DNA from: Sialis fuliginosa
Lineage: Eukaryota > Arthropoda > Insecta > Megaloptera > Sialidae
Assembly (NCBI GenBank): GCA_961205875.1
Contig: OY540819.1
Span: 8,372,501 to 8,436,500, forward strand
Direction: 5' to 3'
Length of the DNA stretch: 64,000 bases
The notes under the pieces are model-generated. The model did not search any database. It saw only the letters and a list, made by a program, of their open reading frames with translations, and was not told the origin of the DNA. This document shows, piece after piece, positions 34,900-47,139 of the stretch; positions within the stretch are counted from its first letter, which is position 1; each line of letters starts with the position of its first letter. A program made the translations under genes and the position numbers.

Positions 34900-35350
34900 A
34901 AAGTCCCCAGTTTTCGTTTAAGAGATAAAATAAACAAATTTTTGTTTAAATCATTTTTTCTGAAAATGTCAATTTTTATGATATGGATCAAACCAAAGAG
35001 AATTTTCTGGATTTTTCATAATTAAATAAATAAAACTATAAAAAAAATTAGTAATTTTCGAGTAAAAAATAATATAAAAATGCAATTTTTTTATAAAGAA
35101 AAAATTCTGAAATTTTGAATAAAATTGGATTACAAATAAAAAAAAATTGGGGGAATCTTTGCTTTAATTTAAGCACTTTTTTACCTTATACGATTATTTT
35201 TAAAAATTAGTAATTTTCGAGTAAAAAATTATAGAAAATCCAGAAATTTCTGTTTGGTTTGCTCCATATCATTAAAAATAGACATTTTCAGAAAAAAATG
35301 TTTCAAACAAAAGTTGTTTAGTTTATCTCTTAAATTAGGAATTTGCAACA
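34900..35350. repeat. Foldback element with ~140-bp arms
   Basis: The left arm (TTTAAGAGATAAA, TTCTGAAAATGTC, GATATGGATCAAACCAA) is inverted in the right arm (TTGGTTTGCTCCATATC, GACATTTTCAGAA, TTTATCTCTTAAA). The inner ends share AATTAGTAATTTTCGAGTAA in direct order in both arms. There is no TSD or coding frame; the open frame 35,254-35,460 is incidental. Confidence 0.65.
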
Positions 35351-37822
35351 AAAAATATAGGTTTAGATTTGAAAATAAAAAGTTGAACCTAAAAACTCAT
35401 CAAATTGACCTTTCTAAGGTCACCCCATTATGTCAATATTTAGCCCCCTCGAAACCATGAAAATGTTGTCTGAAACATTTTTTCTGAAAATTTGTTATTT
35501 TGGAAATAATCCGCTGGAAAGTCTTTAAAAAAATCATATATAAAAGTTTAGTTTTATCTGTCAATTTTTTTACACAAATGTTTGTAATAAAATATGTTAA
35601 CGTTATCAAAATAATTAATTGTGATTCATTTGATTCTATTGTTAATTAATCAACACTGATTCACCCACATTTCTTTTTTTAAACATCATCTCGTATTTTC
35701 AGCCAATATCGACATTTTTCGTTTAATTAATATATTTCTTATTTAATTAAAATTATCGAATGTTTAGTTATACTTATAAATATAATTTATAGGTGTAAAT
35801 AACCATAATAACGTATTGTTATAAGGTTTAACTAATCTGATTTGAATTATTATGATTAACAAATATTTTAGTGATGTTGAATTGCTATTTTAATTGAATT
35901 TTTTAATATATCAAAAAATGGAACCATTCCAAATCTAATTCTAATCATATTTAGCTGTTCATTTGCCAAATCGATTATTTTCATAATAAAAAAACAAGAA
36001 AATATATAAGGTAAATGTAAGCTAAAAACTTGACTTTTTTACTGAACATGTAAAATGATGCCCTCTAATAAAATATGTACAAATTTGTTGAAAAAACAGG
36101 GGGGGGGTGCTAAGGAGGTAAAACTAGGTAAAAAAATTTCTTACGAATCGGTTAACAACAATTTCGTTGTTTAACCTTAAATAATTTGAATTTGTGAACT
36201 TATATGTTACCATTACTTTTAAAAATAACAGCTCAAATTTCTGATTTATGAACAACTCAAATAAGTATTCAATTATTATTTGAGACAATCACGTATGTTA
36301 TGTTAAATATGTCACATCGTTATCAAGAGTCGTGGTTTGTGAATCATACGAATTCCTTTCTTTTAAGAAACATGAATCATCTGCACTGAAATGTTTGAAA
36401 CGAACCCCGAAAAATCGAAACATATTTTAGTATTTCCATATAAAATTTTAATATCAGTCCAAGAATATAAGCTGTTCAGAAGCCAAAGTGACTTAAATTA
36501 TAAAACTATATTATTTTTGTGATCATTTTTGTAAGCAGAAAAAAAATTTGGTTTTTGATTTTAAAATTTACATTTTCAGATCAAAACGAATACTTTTTGT
36601 TTCGTGCCTATATATATAATGTATATATGTCTGTCTCCTGAGCCCTTGTCACACGTATAACTGCTGAACTGATTTGCATGAAACTTGGTTTGTTATTTTA
36701 CGTGAAAATTTTCATTACAATTTTTATTTAGAAAAATATTCCTTTACAAAGATATTTTTTTGCAGAATTAATCAAAATATATCATAATTAATTAATTGTT
36801 AATGTTTTTTGGTAGTAGCCCTTCATAAAACACATAATGTTTCTTTTAAATTAATTGATATTAATTTCAAACTCAAAAAAATCGTAATAGAAATGAGTAG
36901 AAAAGGGAAAATAAAAACATTGTATAAGTGTGCCATAACAAAATAATTGGCACTTAAGAATATAAATAAAAGTTTTTTTTACGATACCTAAAAAAACGAT
37001 TTAAAAATCGCATAAAACTAAACTAGAGTTTCTTATAAATACATTCTTATTTTTACAACTTAAAAATAAAATTAGTCCAAACAACTAAACATCAATGTGA
37101 TCTAATTCTGTTGACAGTTGTTTTTATTTTTTCAATAGTCAATTTATAAACATTTCAGTTTATTACATATTTTAATTTACTAGAAAATGTCGGCTCTGTA
37201 TTACTCAGAAATTCATTTTGTTTCGTTCGTAAGAATTTTAAACGCGTCCAATTAAAATATTTATATTTTAACTTAAAGGAATGTGTAAACAGCTAAGAGC
37301 ATCAAATATTAATAATTTTAAAAATTAAGTACATAATATGTATTTATTTCGAAGTAAAGAAGAGAAGTTATTTATTTTATAATTTTGCTTCCCCCCCATA
37401 TCGTTTTTAAAAGAGGAAAAAAAGTTCTCCGATTTCAAAATTTTTACTTGATCTTTCCGTTTCAAGTCAACTGAACCGATATTAATGAAATTTGATTTGT
37501 TGGTTAGGTCTGGCTAGAGGAATCTTTAAAATCGTGTGTAAGGGAGAGAGTTGACATCCAAAAATAGGTATTTTCTCAATATATCTCAAAAACGACACGT
37601 GTTGCGTATACAATCTTTTTTGCAGAGCATTCAATATTTTATAAAATAGGTTACCATAAGTTTTGTAGTAAAATATTACCTTACGGAAATTTATCTCCAT
37701 TAGCCCATTAAATATATTTCGTTTTTCCAACGATTATAGTCAAGATTTAAATTTAAATCAAAACTTAAGTGTGCCATTAGTCATAACTTATAATAAATAT
37801 TTGTCTGACCTAATCATCCTAA
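35351..37822. other. AT-rich DNA with a possible non-LTR tail
   Basis: At 36,600-36,720 the words GTCTGTCTCCTGAGCCC and ACTGATTTGCATGAAACTTG resemble 3' parts of insect non-LTR elements. A C-run of about nine lies near 37,390. The minus frame 37,482-37,730 has no recognisable motif. Confidence 0.4.
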
Positions 37823-38005
37823 AGGCCTCTATACACCACCCAATCTGCAGGGCTGATTTGTCGGGAGGTAAAGTTGGGGTACTGCAGATTGGGACATGTA
37901 TATGCAAATCTGGCCGACGTTTCGCGGAATAATTTAGCCGATTTGCCTATACACGACCCAATCTGCAGTACCCCGCCCTGCAGATTGGATGGTGTATAGA
38001 GGCCT
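37823..38005. mobile_element. PIF/Harbinger-type MITE, TSD TAA
   Basis: The TIRs AGGCCTCTATACACCACCCAA and its inverse (GGATGGTGTATAGAGGCCT) extend over the CAATCTGCAG block, and TAA lies on both sides. It is a relative of 17,634-17,730. It has an internal palindrome around CTGCAGATTGGG. Confidence 0.85.
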
Positions 38006-38388
38006 TAAATTATTATTAATTAGGTTTATGATAAAATTTCACTAACATAAATTATGATTTTAATAAATTCCTGTACATACATATGTCAACCAATAATTTT
38101 CAGTTACAGTTAGTACTAATAAATAATCACAAAACGAACTAAAGCAATTAGAAAAATAATTATAATAAATAATATCACAAAGGTGCATTTGGGCACACCA
38201 ACAGCATATTATAACACCAAAGTTAATATGCATTTATTTAAAAATCAGTTACACGAAATCAATTCCGACAAACCGGTCCGCGGCAACACACAATTAACCT
38301 TCATCAATAAAGTTTAAACACCGCTGGTGTAACACACACACAGCTGTCAAATGTCACAGCCAGTGGCGGTGGTCAACATAATCGTCAC
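38006..38388. other. GC-richer unique patch next to a hAT insertion
   Basis: From about 38,270 the DNA is richer in GC (CCGGTCCGCGGCAACAC, AGCTGTCAAATGTCACAGCC, AGTGGCGGTGG). The patch continues past the hAT element at 39,100 as CGTTGTAAATGCCAGCC. It could be an upstream exon or promoter on the minus strand, but no frame supports coding. Confidence 0.35.
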
Positions 38389-39091
38389 TAGGGCATACAA
38401 AAACCCGATAAAATTACAAACACCGGTTTTCGGTTTTTCATAAAGTGAAAAACCGGTTTTTAGTCGGGTTTTTCAATTAAGTTTAAAAAATATTTTAAAC
38501 TATTTAAATAAAATAATAAATTAATATTAAAAAAATAAAACTTATTTAACTATACCTTTTCAAGTTCAAATTGAGATTATTCAATTTTAAATTGGGTACA
38601 ATCAATTTCAAAATTGAGAATATTCAATTTCACATTGAGAACTATTAATTTTAAATTAGTAAAATTAGTTTAAAAGCTAGTATTAAAAGTGATCTAGGTG
38701 AAGACAGTAAATATGACGCAAACTTTGTGAGTTTCGATTACAGTAGTTAAAAAATATTGTATGAGAAAATATTACGAAAATTATTGTTAATTATATCCGA
38801 TGTCACTCATGATATATAATATATATGTTGCATTAATTATGATATGTTAATTTGGACAATAGTAAATAATTGAGGGCCTGATTTTAAATAAAATTAATAA
38901 ATTAAAAATCTTTTATAAATACTTCATGAATAACAGTAAAAAAATAAAATTATTTGTCACTTAAAGAAACAAAAAAATATATATATAATTGACTTTCGGT
39001 TTTTCGGGAAAAAACCCAGTTTTACGGTTTTGGTAAATTTTAACAAAAAACCGGTTAACCGGTTTCGGTTAAAACCGGTTTGTATGCCCTA
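38389..39091. mobile_element. hAT-type element, 8-bp TSD
   Basis: The ends TAGGGCATACAAA and TTTGTATGCCCTA are inverted repeats, and subterminal AACCGGTT words are abundant near both ends. The 8-bp flanks ATCGTCAC and ACCGTCAC differ by one base. The core is AT-rich without a transposase frame. Confidence 0.8.
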
Positions 39092-39114
39092 ACCGTCACG
39101 TTGTAAATGCCAGC

Positions 39115-39400
39115 CTTGACGATGGACCCAAGCTTGGCCCAATATTGGGTTGCCAGTGTTGCTTTTTCGATATTGGCCCCAATCTAGGCCAACTTTCAGA
39201 TATCGAGCTTCGAGTCACCTATGCTTTACCAAAGATTGGGCTAACTCTGGGCCAGCCTTGGTACAACAAGCCTTAGTCGACAATCCGTGACCGAGTTTTA
39301 AACTAAGTTATGATTTGTATCTTGGCCCAGTGTTGACTTGCATTGGCGCAAAACTGGGCCAACCGTGGCCCCTTTGTAATTTCCTACATGAGTATGTATG
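39115..39400. repeat. Dispersed repeat, uninterrupted copy
   Basis: It matches 17,560-17,860 from GCCCAATATTGGGTTGCCAG to TTTGTAATTTCCTACATG and lacks the MITE found there. It is rich in the palindromic words TTGGCCCAA and TGGGCCAA, one at each end and more inside. Confidence 0.65.
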
Positions 39401-41148
39401 TACACTTAATGAATACCATTAAATATCAGGGAAGGGGCCAATGAGGACTTGACCCCCCTCTTAAAAACCTCTAACATTAAATACAAATATATTTAAGTAC
39501 TTACTTTTGTTTCGAACTTTAGAAGTTTTTTTTTGTCCACTTCAAGAACAATGACCTAAATCCTGGCTAAATCATCGAAGATGGAAGGCCAAAAAAATAA
39601 CCATGCCCCCCCCCCCCTCTCAACATTGTAAATCTTATTCCGTACCTGAATGAATAGTTCAGTCTGCAATTGTTTGTTTTTTTACAAAACGAGACTGTAA
39701 GTTATAACAGTGGTCCCCAAACTACGACCCTCAAAATATCCGTAATTAGTTTTAACCTCATCTTAATGATTGTACATTTTTTCTAGAAAAAATCAATTTG
39801 TGATAATTTGTCGAAACATAAGTCTCATTATAAATTCTCTATTGAAAAAATGTGTCATATTTTACACTAGAAGCTTAACAGATATTTGAAAATTTCAATT
39901 GTTATTATGTATAGTTGTGCAGCTAACTTCATGCGTTACGTGACAGACAAAGGCTATCATTTATAGTTATTTATAATGTTTAATATAAACCAAAACATTC
40001 TTTACAAACGTGCATACAATTAAATATATTTGGCTCTTTTCTTCAGAATTTAGAACACGAAATAAAATCTTTAAAATGAACTCAATATTCATTGCCGACT
40101 ATATCCAAACTAAATAATCCCTTTCGAGCCGCTACTGGCCGGTACCTACATCTGTCAAATGTGGCTGCAGTGGCGGCGGCAACGTTTTTACATCACGATC
40201 GTTGTTGTTTTTTTCGCCGTCGCCCGTCGTATTTTTATTTACATGAAACAAAACCGAACTGTTGTTTTTTTGTATGTGTTTTGTTTTTGCTTTACAAACG
40301 CTGTCGATCTGTCCGCGCCATTTTGTTTTCATACAACAAACCATTATATCCGGTTTCTTAGATTCAAACCCGAGATACATGTATAAAATCACCCGACTCT
40401 ATTAAGACCATTCGCTGAATAATTATACTCGAAATGGCTGTAATGATAAACTGTGTTTATTATAAATTGAGAGCAACTTTCGGTGTTATTCTTTTTTGCA
40501 CGAACATGGCCTGTTTTCGGATTTATTTAGAATGATGAATTGCAATTATCAATATTAATGATAGTGTATATTCCTTAGGCAGATTTGAATACATGTGCCA
40601 GATTAATATATGAAAAATGCATGTTATACTGAATAATTAAAGTTTAATTTCTTTATTAAATTGAAGAACACGGGGTGCTCAAAAACAGTGAAATAAAGTT
40701 TGCCAATACTCAATTAACCGAGATATATTTTTTTTGGTTCATTTAAAGAGACTTAAAGTCAACTGGCTATAACTTATATGAAGTTAAATATCGATGGATT
40801 AATTCGAATAGATCTAAATTTTTGTTGAAATTTAATTTTTAATTGAAATATAGAATTATTTATTATTTATTTTGGCTCAAAATATTATTTAAATATCAAT
40901 GAAACTTGTTAAGCATTTCAGAAACTTTAAGGAAACTCTCATAAAGATTTGATACCTGTTAGCTAACTAGTTTTGTTCCAGACATTAAATAAAATCCGGA
41001 CCATAACTAACTAACCGTATTGGTTTTTATCATTTTCAGTAAAATTTTCCCAATAAGAGTTACCGTAACTCTTATTATACCGTCCATATTGTGAAATACA
41101 AATTATTTTCAATTATGCAAGTCTTGAGGCTTCCGCGGTGATCTTGAT
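39401..41148. other. Intergenic DNA with a C tract and a promoter-like island
   Basis: A run of twelve C lies at 39,606-39,617. The GC-richer island at 40,130-40,330 is listed separately. The rest is AT-rich. Near 40,960 GTTAGCTAACTAGTTTTGTTCC resembles one end of the TGTCCGG MITE family, but is too short to place. Confidence 0.4.
40130..40330 (-). promoter_or_regulatory. CpG-richer island, possible promoter or first exon
   Basis: This 200-bp patch is far richer in GC and CpG than its surroundings (GCAGTGGCGGCGGCAACG, CGCCGTCGCCCGTCGT). On the minus strand it holds CAAAATGGCGCGG, close to the YY1/Pho-type element found in many animal 5' regions, and a splice-donor-like AT|GTAGGT near 40,150. 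Overlapping frames exist on both strands, none protein-like, so I read it as a noncoding start region. Strand is a guess. Confidence 0.35.
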
Positions 41149-41209
41149 ATGGATATTGGCTTCTGGGTATAAACCGACGCAGTTTATACCCAGAATCCAA
41201 GATCCATAT
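41149..41209. repeat. Short hairpin element, copy 1
   Basis: The arms TTCTGGGTATAAAC and GTTTATACCCAGAA sit around a 7-bp spacer, extended outward by GATATGGAT / ATCCATATC. The same words in variant form are at 42,291-42,398. Confidence 0.7.
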
Positions 41210-42290
41210 CAGATAATTATGCATGAAAAGTTTGATTTCATAGAAAAATCATCCCTTTTAAATATAAAAAAAAATTAAAAACATATCAGATATTTTTGTC
41301 CAAAAAAGTCCGTTAAATCGAGATTTTACTGTACAATTACACGTAACTTATAAAATTAGTATAATCTTTAAATCAGCGGTATTATTATAAATTAAATCAT
41401 GTAAAAAAATTTTTTAATTAATCTCTCTGATATGGAACAAAAAACAATACGGTTGTATTTCGATAATCAATCAATTATAAAATATAGACTTAATTCAAAA
41501 ATCTTGTACGATTAACATTTTTGACAAGTGAATGATATTATACAGAGTGGTGTAAAATATAGATATTTATATGCAAATTAAAACGGATAATTTAATGAAT
41601 ATTAAACTCGAATAGCGGAATCGATAGCTGAATATAAATTTTATTTTATAAGTAAATATTTTTTAATCTCTAGTATGAAATAACTTGATTTGAAGGCAAT
41701 GTCAAAGGTTATAAGTCTTACAATATAAAGTACAATAATGAGTTTATGATTAATATTTATGTACATAGGCGCACTCAAAGTATTTTTATCGGAGGGAAGA
41801 GAAAGAATTCGCTCAGTGTGGTTGTGCCACGTTGTATATTAATTCTACCAATTTATCTATCTATATATCACTGATCGTCTAGATTTTCTTACCACAACAA
41901 AATTAAGCTTTAAGAAAGGTCTAGTAAACTTTTTTTCTAGGACTTATACTTTACAAGATAATCAAGGTTTTATGCGTCGGAAATGAGTCATCAAAATTTG
42001 CTCCCTCAACCGCCCATTTAGAAAAAAATATAGTTCCTATGAGGGTAAACAATTTTGACCGATTTGGGACACCCTGTATACATCAAAGGCAAAGAAAACA
42101 GTAAAAATGAGCTAAAAAAAATGGTTTGCTTTTGCTTGCGAGCAGATTTAATATTATACATTTTTTGCTACGATCACCCCAAAATCTGCAAGTAATGCAA
42201 TAACTTATAAATGATAGAAGTACCTACATGAAAAACTCAACTCACGATTTATTAAATATTATTTGTAAGAAGTTTTTGAACCTTCCACAA
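41210..42290. other. AT-rich intergenic DNA, nothing recognised
   Basis: No gene, RNA or element ends were identified. Confidence 0.5.
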
Positions 42291-42398
42291 TAATCTTGAC
42301 TTGTAGGTGTAAGCTGCATAATTTTAATTGTTAATACATTACAGTGGATATCATCAAAGTGATTGACGAAACCTTGCTTACACCCAGAAGCCAAGATT
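42291..42398. repeat. Short hairpin element, copy 2
   Basis: The arms TAATCTTGACTTGTAGGTGT and its imperfect inverse (TTACACCCAGAAGCCAAGATT) surround about 60 bp. The arm words correspond to TTGGCTTCTGGGTATAAAC of copy 1. Confidence 0.6.
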
Positions 42399-42514
42399 CA
42401 ATTAATTAATTATGTATATTAAATATTCATACAATTACAATTAGAAAATCTAGAATTGCAGTAGTCAGATTGGCTTCCGACCAGCCTCATACGTCAGTAG
42501 GTACAATATTAATA

Positions 42515-43053
42515 AGGTACTGGCACCAGTCTTGGATATGACTCCAGTAATGGCTATTTTTTAAATAAATGTACTGAATTAGAAAGATTTGTTGATATTC
42601 AATTACTACTATTTCTGAATATTAATCTATATACATTTAACTGTCTTACAGCGTGATTTGATGACAATCGGCCAATAGGTGTCAAAATGGTGGACGTTTA
42701 AACTAATTATTAGTATAATTATTTATTAATTATTATATTATCATAGCAACTGCTTTAAAAATTTGACGATTCTTTCTTTTATATCTTTTGTGTCGTAGTA
42801 CTTATCATTTTTGTAATCATTAAGTGTCCATCACTGCGTGCTTATTACTGGTTGTACTTTATCCATTACTGGAGAAAAAACATAACAAAATAAAATATAT
42901 ATAATATTTGCGGACTTTGGTAATAAAATTGATTAAATAAAGAGTAACTTGTTTTATTAGTAACATGAGTTGATGAGAATTACAAAAAAAGCCCGTCAAT
43001 CACAAAAACAGTAAACCTTGCTCTTATAGCGGCCATAACTGGTGCCAGTACCT
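42515..43053 (+). mobile_element. Tc1/mariner-type MITE, copy B (most intact)
   Basis: The TIRs AGGTACTGGCACCAGT and ACTGGTGCCAGTACCT are exact inverses, flanked by TA at 42,513-42,514 and 43,054-43,055. It is 539 bp long with no coding capacity. This copy best defines the family, whose other members are at 4.9, 9.0, 29.0 and 32.3 kb. Confidence 0.9.
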
Positions 43054-45756
43054 TATGTGTCAATAATAAAAACAAACTAACTTCATATGTGCACGTTATA
43101 CAATATACATGATGGAATTCAAGCGATTTCCATTAGATATCTCATAACCTTGCTGATAGTTGTTGAAACTCACTAACACAAATTAGCTATCGATAAGTAA
43201 TTATTTATTATTGCCACTTTTGACACACCGCAAATATGTTGGAACACTAATCTTGCATGTCTCTATTGTTTAAAAACATCTAAACATTATACATTATATC
43301 GAGATATTACTAATACCAATTATACTGATAACAAATGTTATCGATTTTATTTAGGTTATTTATTATTCATCGAATTTTAATAGGTGATACGGTTTTGTAG
43401 TTTTTAATCTGATAATTGTGTGGGCTTTCACCTTATCTACGACCCCCCCCCCCTCCAGTTATTAATTAAAAGATTCCCTTTAATTCTATTTTTTTTAAAT
43501 ATCAAAATAAAAATAAAAATCTTATCAAATTTCTAAAACAAATGGCCGTAAAAACATTTAAATTTTTTTTACAATGTTTTAATAGTCTGTAGTGGACTGA
43601 CGGGGGGCGAAAGAGGTAGTCCTCCCAAGGCTCCCTTAACAGCAAAAAAATCTTTAATTTTTTCATTAGGGGGCCCCATATCTAACATTCTGCTCCGGGC
43701 CAGTACCTTCTTTAGTTTCCCACTGAATACAGTGTATTGTGCCAAAGTCCAAACACAATAATATTTATAAAGTAACATTAGAAGAAATATAAAAGCATAA
43801 ATAAAATAATTTGATAAACAATCCATATAAAAAGTGAGTAGGTACTTAAGTACAGTGATGGGCGCCTAAATATAATGTTCTTCAATAAGTATTTACTCAT
43901 AACTTTATTTTAGTAAAAATTTTGTCCCTATATTAATTTTACTACTTACTACATACCATTTCATAGTAAATGGAAGGACTGCATTGGGTTCATGATTAAA
44001 TATTTAATTTACAAACATTTCATCTAGAATTACAATTGTTTAAAAACCTTCCCCCTCACCCAATTGTTTTTGTTAAAAGTGGGGTACACTGGTAAAATCA
44101 ATGCCTAAAAAAGACAGGCTCATATCAATACTAATTTATATATTTTTTTTATATTTTGGATTTGTTTAGTACATGTAAACTGTAACTTTTTTTCGGAGTA
44201 AAATCAAAAGCTACTGAACAGATTTCGATGGGACTTTCACTATCAGAAAGACTAAGATACTAGAATTAAGTTAGGCTATAGGTTTGTATTAAAGAAAATT
44301 TACAGTTGATATTTTCTAATAAAAATATATAAAAATGACAATGATAGTGGCATATATATATTATTGAATCCATTTTTAAAACACGTAATATAATTAAAAC
44401 GTGATTTTACAATAAATATAAAAACTGCATTTCATTTTCTTTCTACTTGTTATCTTAAACCGTTGCTAGGTAACAGGACCAATATTTTAAGTATTTGATG
44501 AGTATTTATGATGATCATGTCATTGTATTTATATATCCCCCCCCCCCTAGCTAATTATTAATAAATATTTTACTTTCTAAGATATGCATATAATATTAAC
44601 ATAATTGCATCTATATTGTTCTTAAATCAAAATAAAATTTCATTATGAATAAACTAAATATATCTATTCATGTCAGGGTTGCATTGATTTAAATCACCTC
44701 TTTATAAATTTAAATAATTTGCATTTTATGCAACCCTAGTATATTTTCTATTTTAGAAAAAAATGCGTTGTATTAAAATTTATAAAATTATCAATTTTAG
44801 ATAATAAGCAGGATGTAGTAATTAAAAATGACAAAATTTTATTACAAATGAATTTCTATTATCAAAAAAAAATTGTTTATAATAACTAGGTGTTGTTCTC
44901 AGAGACAAATTACGAGGCATTATAAATTGAATTTTTATCGCTGTATACCATTATTAGCATTATTACGTTATGTATACTATGAAGATTACATCATATTCGA
45001 ATTTTTGGCGTTGGTGGGCTAATGAAATACAATTGATTAAGGGTCTTCGAAGGTCTAATATCTGCATAACTTATTTTAATATTGCTTTTAAGCATCAATT
45101 TAAACTTAAAATAAAAACTAGATACCTTCTTACTCTTTCCAAAATTTGGAAATCTCCTCGTTATATTTTTTTCTTGTTTCTCCAAGACGTTATTTGGTGA
45201 GTAAAGCCATACTACATACATATATAAACATACACATACAAGAAACTACATTCTTATACTTCGAACACGTGTAAAGTTTATTTTTGTGGTCATTTTTATA
45301 AACAGAAAGACTTTTAAAATTAAATTCCTCGCTTTTAAGTCCAGATGCAATCAATCACATTTAAGAAAAGCTTTTTCAATTACGTTAATTAAAATATTGC
45401 AAAACAATACACACATTATTCATTAAAAAGCGATGATTTAGATTATACCGATCATAAAAAGGTTATATTTTGCATTTTTCTTCATATTTTATGTTAAGAA
45501 CAGTACAGTCATGCATTGTTTATTAAATCAAAGTTATTTTATCATTATCATTAATTCTGAATGAAAATATTTAAAATATAAATACCAACTAAACTGTAAT
45601 TAATCATAAATGCAAGTGCAACAAAGAAATCATTGATATGTCACCGAAAACGTAAATACACAACAAAAACATCAAGTATCTTGTAATAACTAACACATAT
45701 TTAAAAATATTATTGTAAATAAAACATGTTTATAATAAACATTCAATCAAAAAGAA
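43054..45756. other. AT-rich intergenic DNA with C tracts
   Basis: Runs of eleven C occur at 43,443-43,453 and 44,537-44,547. At 43,590-43,700 a GC-richer patch (GGACTGACGGGGGGCG, AGGGGGCCCCATATC) may be a repeat end. At 44,190-44,300 GCTACTGAACAGATTTCGATG resembles insect non-LTR 3' tails. The opposing frames near 45.0-45.2 kb show no protein features. Confidence 0.4.
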
Positions 45757-45855
45757 TTAATTTCTCCAGATAAAAAAGTGCAAAGTTCTTAACAGAGCCG
45801 TCAGTAAATCAATTAAAGCAAAAAGGACGTTTATAGCATCCCTTAATGATTCCAT
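45757..45855 (-). CDS. Candidate 32-codon small ORF in a possible 5' UTR
   Basis: I do not recognise the peptide. The ATG at 45,855 has a strong context (GCGAGATGG). The frame runs 32 codons to TAA and encodes MESLRDAINVLFALIDLL followed by a second hydrophobic run and a basic-aromatic end (WRN), so it could be a small amphipathic or membrane peptide. The frame stays open upstream of the ATG for about 30 more codons without another ATG. It lies 300-400 bp downstream of the minus-strand noncoding exon at 46,166-46,300, so it may sit in a second 5' exon or in an intron. There is no homology support; it may be chance. Confidence 0.25.
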   Translation of the reverse strand: MESLRDAINVLFALIDLLTALLRTLHFFIWRN

Positions 45856-46165
45856 CTCGCTCTTACGGAGGTCAACGGATCCAAAAAGGTAAATGCTCTC
45901 CGAAAAACACGAGAGAGACGCAACACACAAGAACAAATGAAAACATACCTTAATTCAGCTACAAATCCAAAAAAATCCGGGTAGAATTCGGTATTCAAAA
46001 ACCAAAAAAACACACACACTTAACCTAAACACTTGGCAAGAAAGCTTTGATTTTAAAGGAATTATGTACTGAAGCGAAGCAGCGGTGTTATGAGTTTTAC
46101 ATAAGTTAAACGTATGTTACTCTGATCAAGGCAAGAACACGACTGGTTAGTCTTACATTTCTTAC

Positions 46166-46300
46166 CCGCCGCTGCCTGCCACTCCAAATACGGACGAATG
46201 CTAAAATTAACTTCCTAAATACAGGTCGATTTTTGCGCACGCACTGTTACTTGTACGTTGCATACGTACGTTCCGCCACCGCTACGAACACGGCGCACTG
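46166..46300 (-). promoter_or_regulatory. Probable noncoding first exon and promoter of a minus-strand gene
   Basis: A GC-richer block ends on the minus strand at a strong splice donor, GGCAGCGGCGG|GTAAGAAA (boundary 46,166/46,165). An initiator-like TACAGTG lies near 46,298. The block contains CGGTGGCGGAACG and only a short upstream frame starting MQRTSNSACAKID that ends before the donor. The combination of a start-like motif, GC content and a good donor without a long frame is typical of a 5' UTR exon. The gene it serves is not identified and would lie to the left. Confidence 0.45.
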
Positions 46301-47139
46301 TACGACGAGTACAATTTGAATTTATGACATGCCTCATAGGATGTATTATATTACAATGCTGTGATTAATAAGACAATCTGTACATGGTATAGTAAGATGA
46401 TTGGACATGCATCGATATGTACTTGTAAGAAGTGCATTCTTGCGCCATGATTAATAAGACCGGTTTTTATTTTTGTTATTCATAAAATTTGGCTGCAGAA
46501 ACAATCGGAAATTGCCGTTTCAGACGTATTTTTCACAATAAGTACATGATAAGATTTTCTGAAATTTGAATATCAAAAACTCCATAAAAAACATTAGAAA
46601 TTTTAATCTACTGATAATTGTTATCTTTATTATCTACATTTTAATCACGTATTTCTTTGTTCTGTAGATAGGAGACATACATACATTTACCGGTTTTGGC
46701 TACTTTCCAAAGCATGATGTGCAGTTCAAAAATGCGCAAATATGCAAATGTAGGTATATTATTTCGAATGTATGTTTTTAGAAATTCATCTTGAATAAAA
46801 TATCTGTACCTTAACAAAATTGCCAAAATAATGAATCACAAATTCTTATATTGTATGTTTTATTTTTGTGTTTATTACAATATATTATCTTTAAAAAATG
46901 TATATTTGAATACGTAATACATATTAAAAAATAAATTAAAATAATACTTGTAAATAGGAATATTATATTTTATGGTATTGGTACATATTATAAAAATTAC
47001 AAAAAAATATTTATAGCTGGAAAGTAAAACTAGCATAACAACAAAGGAAGGAGGAAACGAGAACGCAAAAGGAACAAAACACAAAACTGGATATGGAATT
47101 TTTTGCAAATTTAATAGCGCACGTCTGAACGAGTAATCA
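46301..47139. other. Spacer with an unsupported 128-codon minus frame
   Basis: The minus-strand frame 46,875-47,261 is open but becomes AT-driven and hydrophobic after about 70 codons; it overlaps, in another frame, the better-looking segment at 47,140-47,265. Nothing else was recognised. Confidence 0.4.

Noticed and set aside
40132-40392. Opposing frames across the 40.1-40.4 kb island
   Set aside because: Three frames overlap on two strands; none resembles a protein, so the CpG-rich patch is better read as a promoter-like region.
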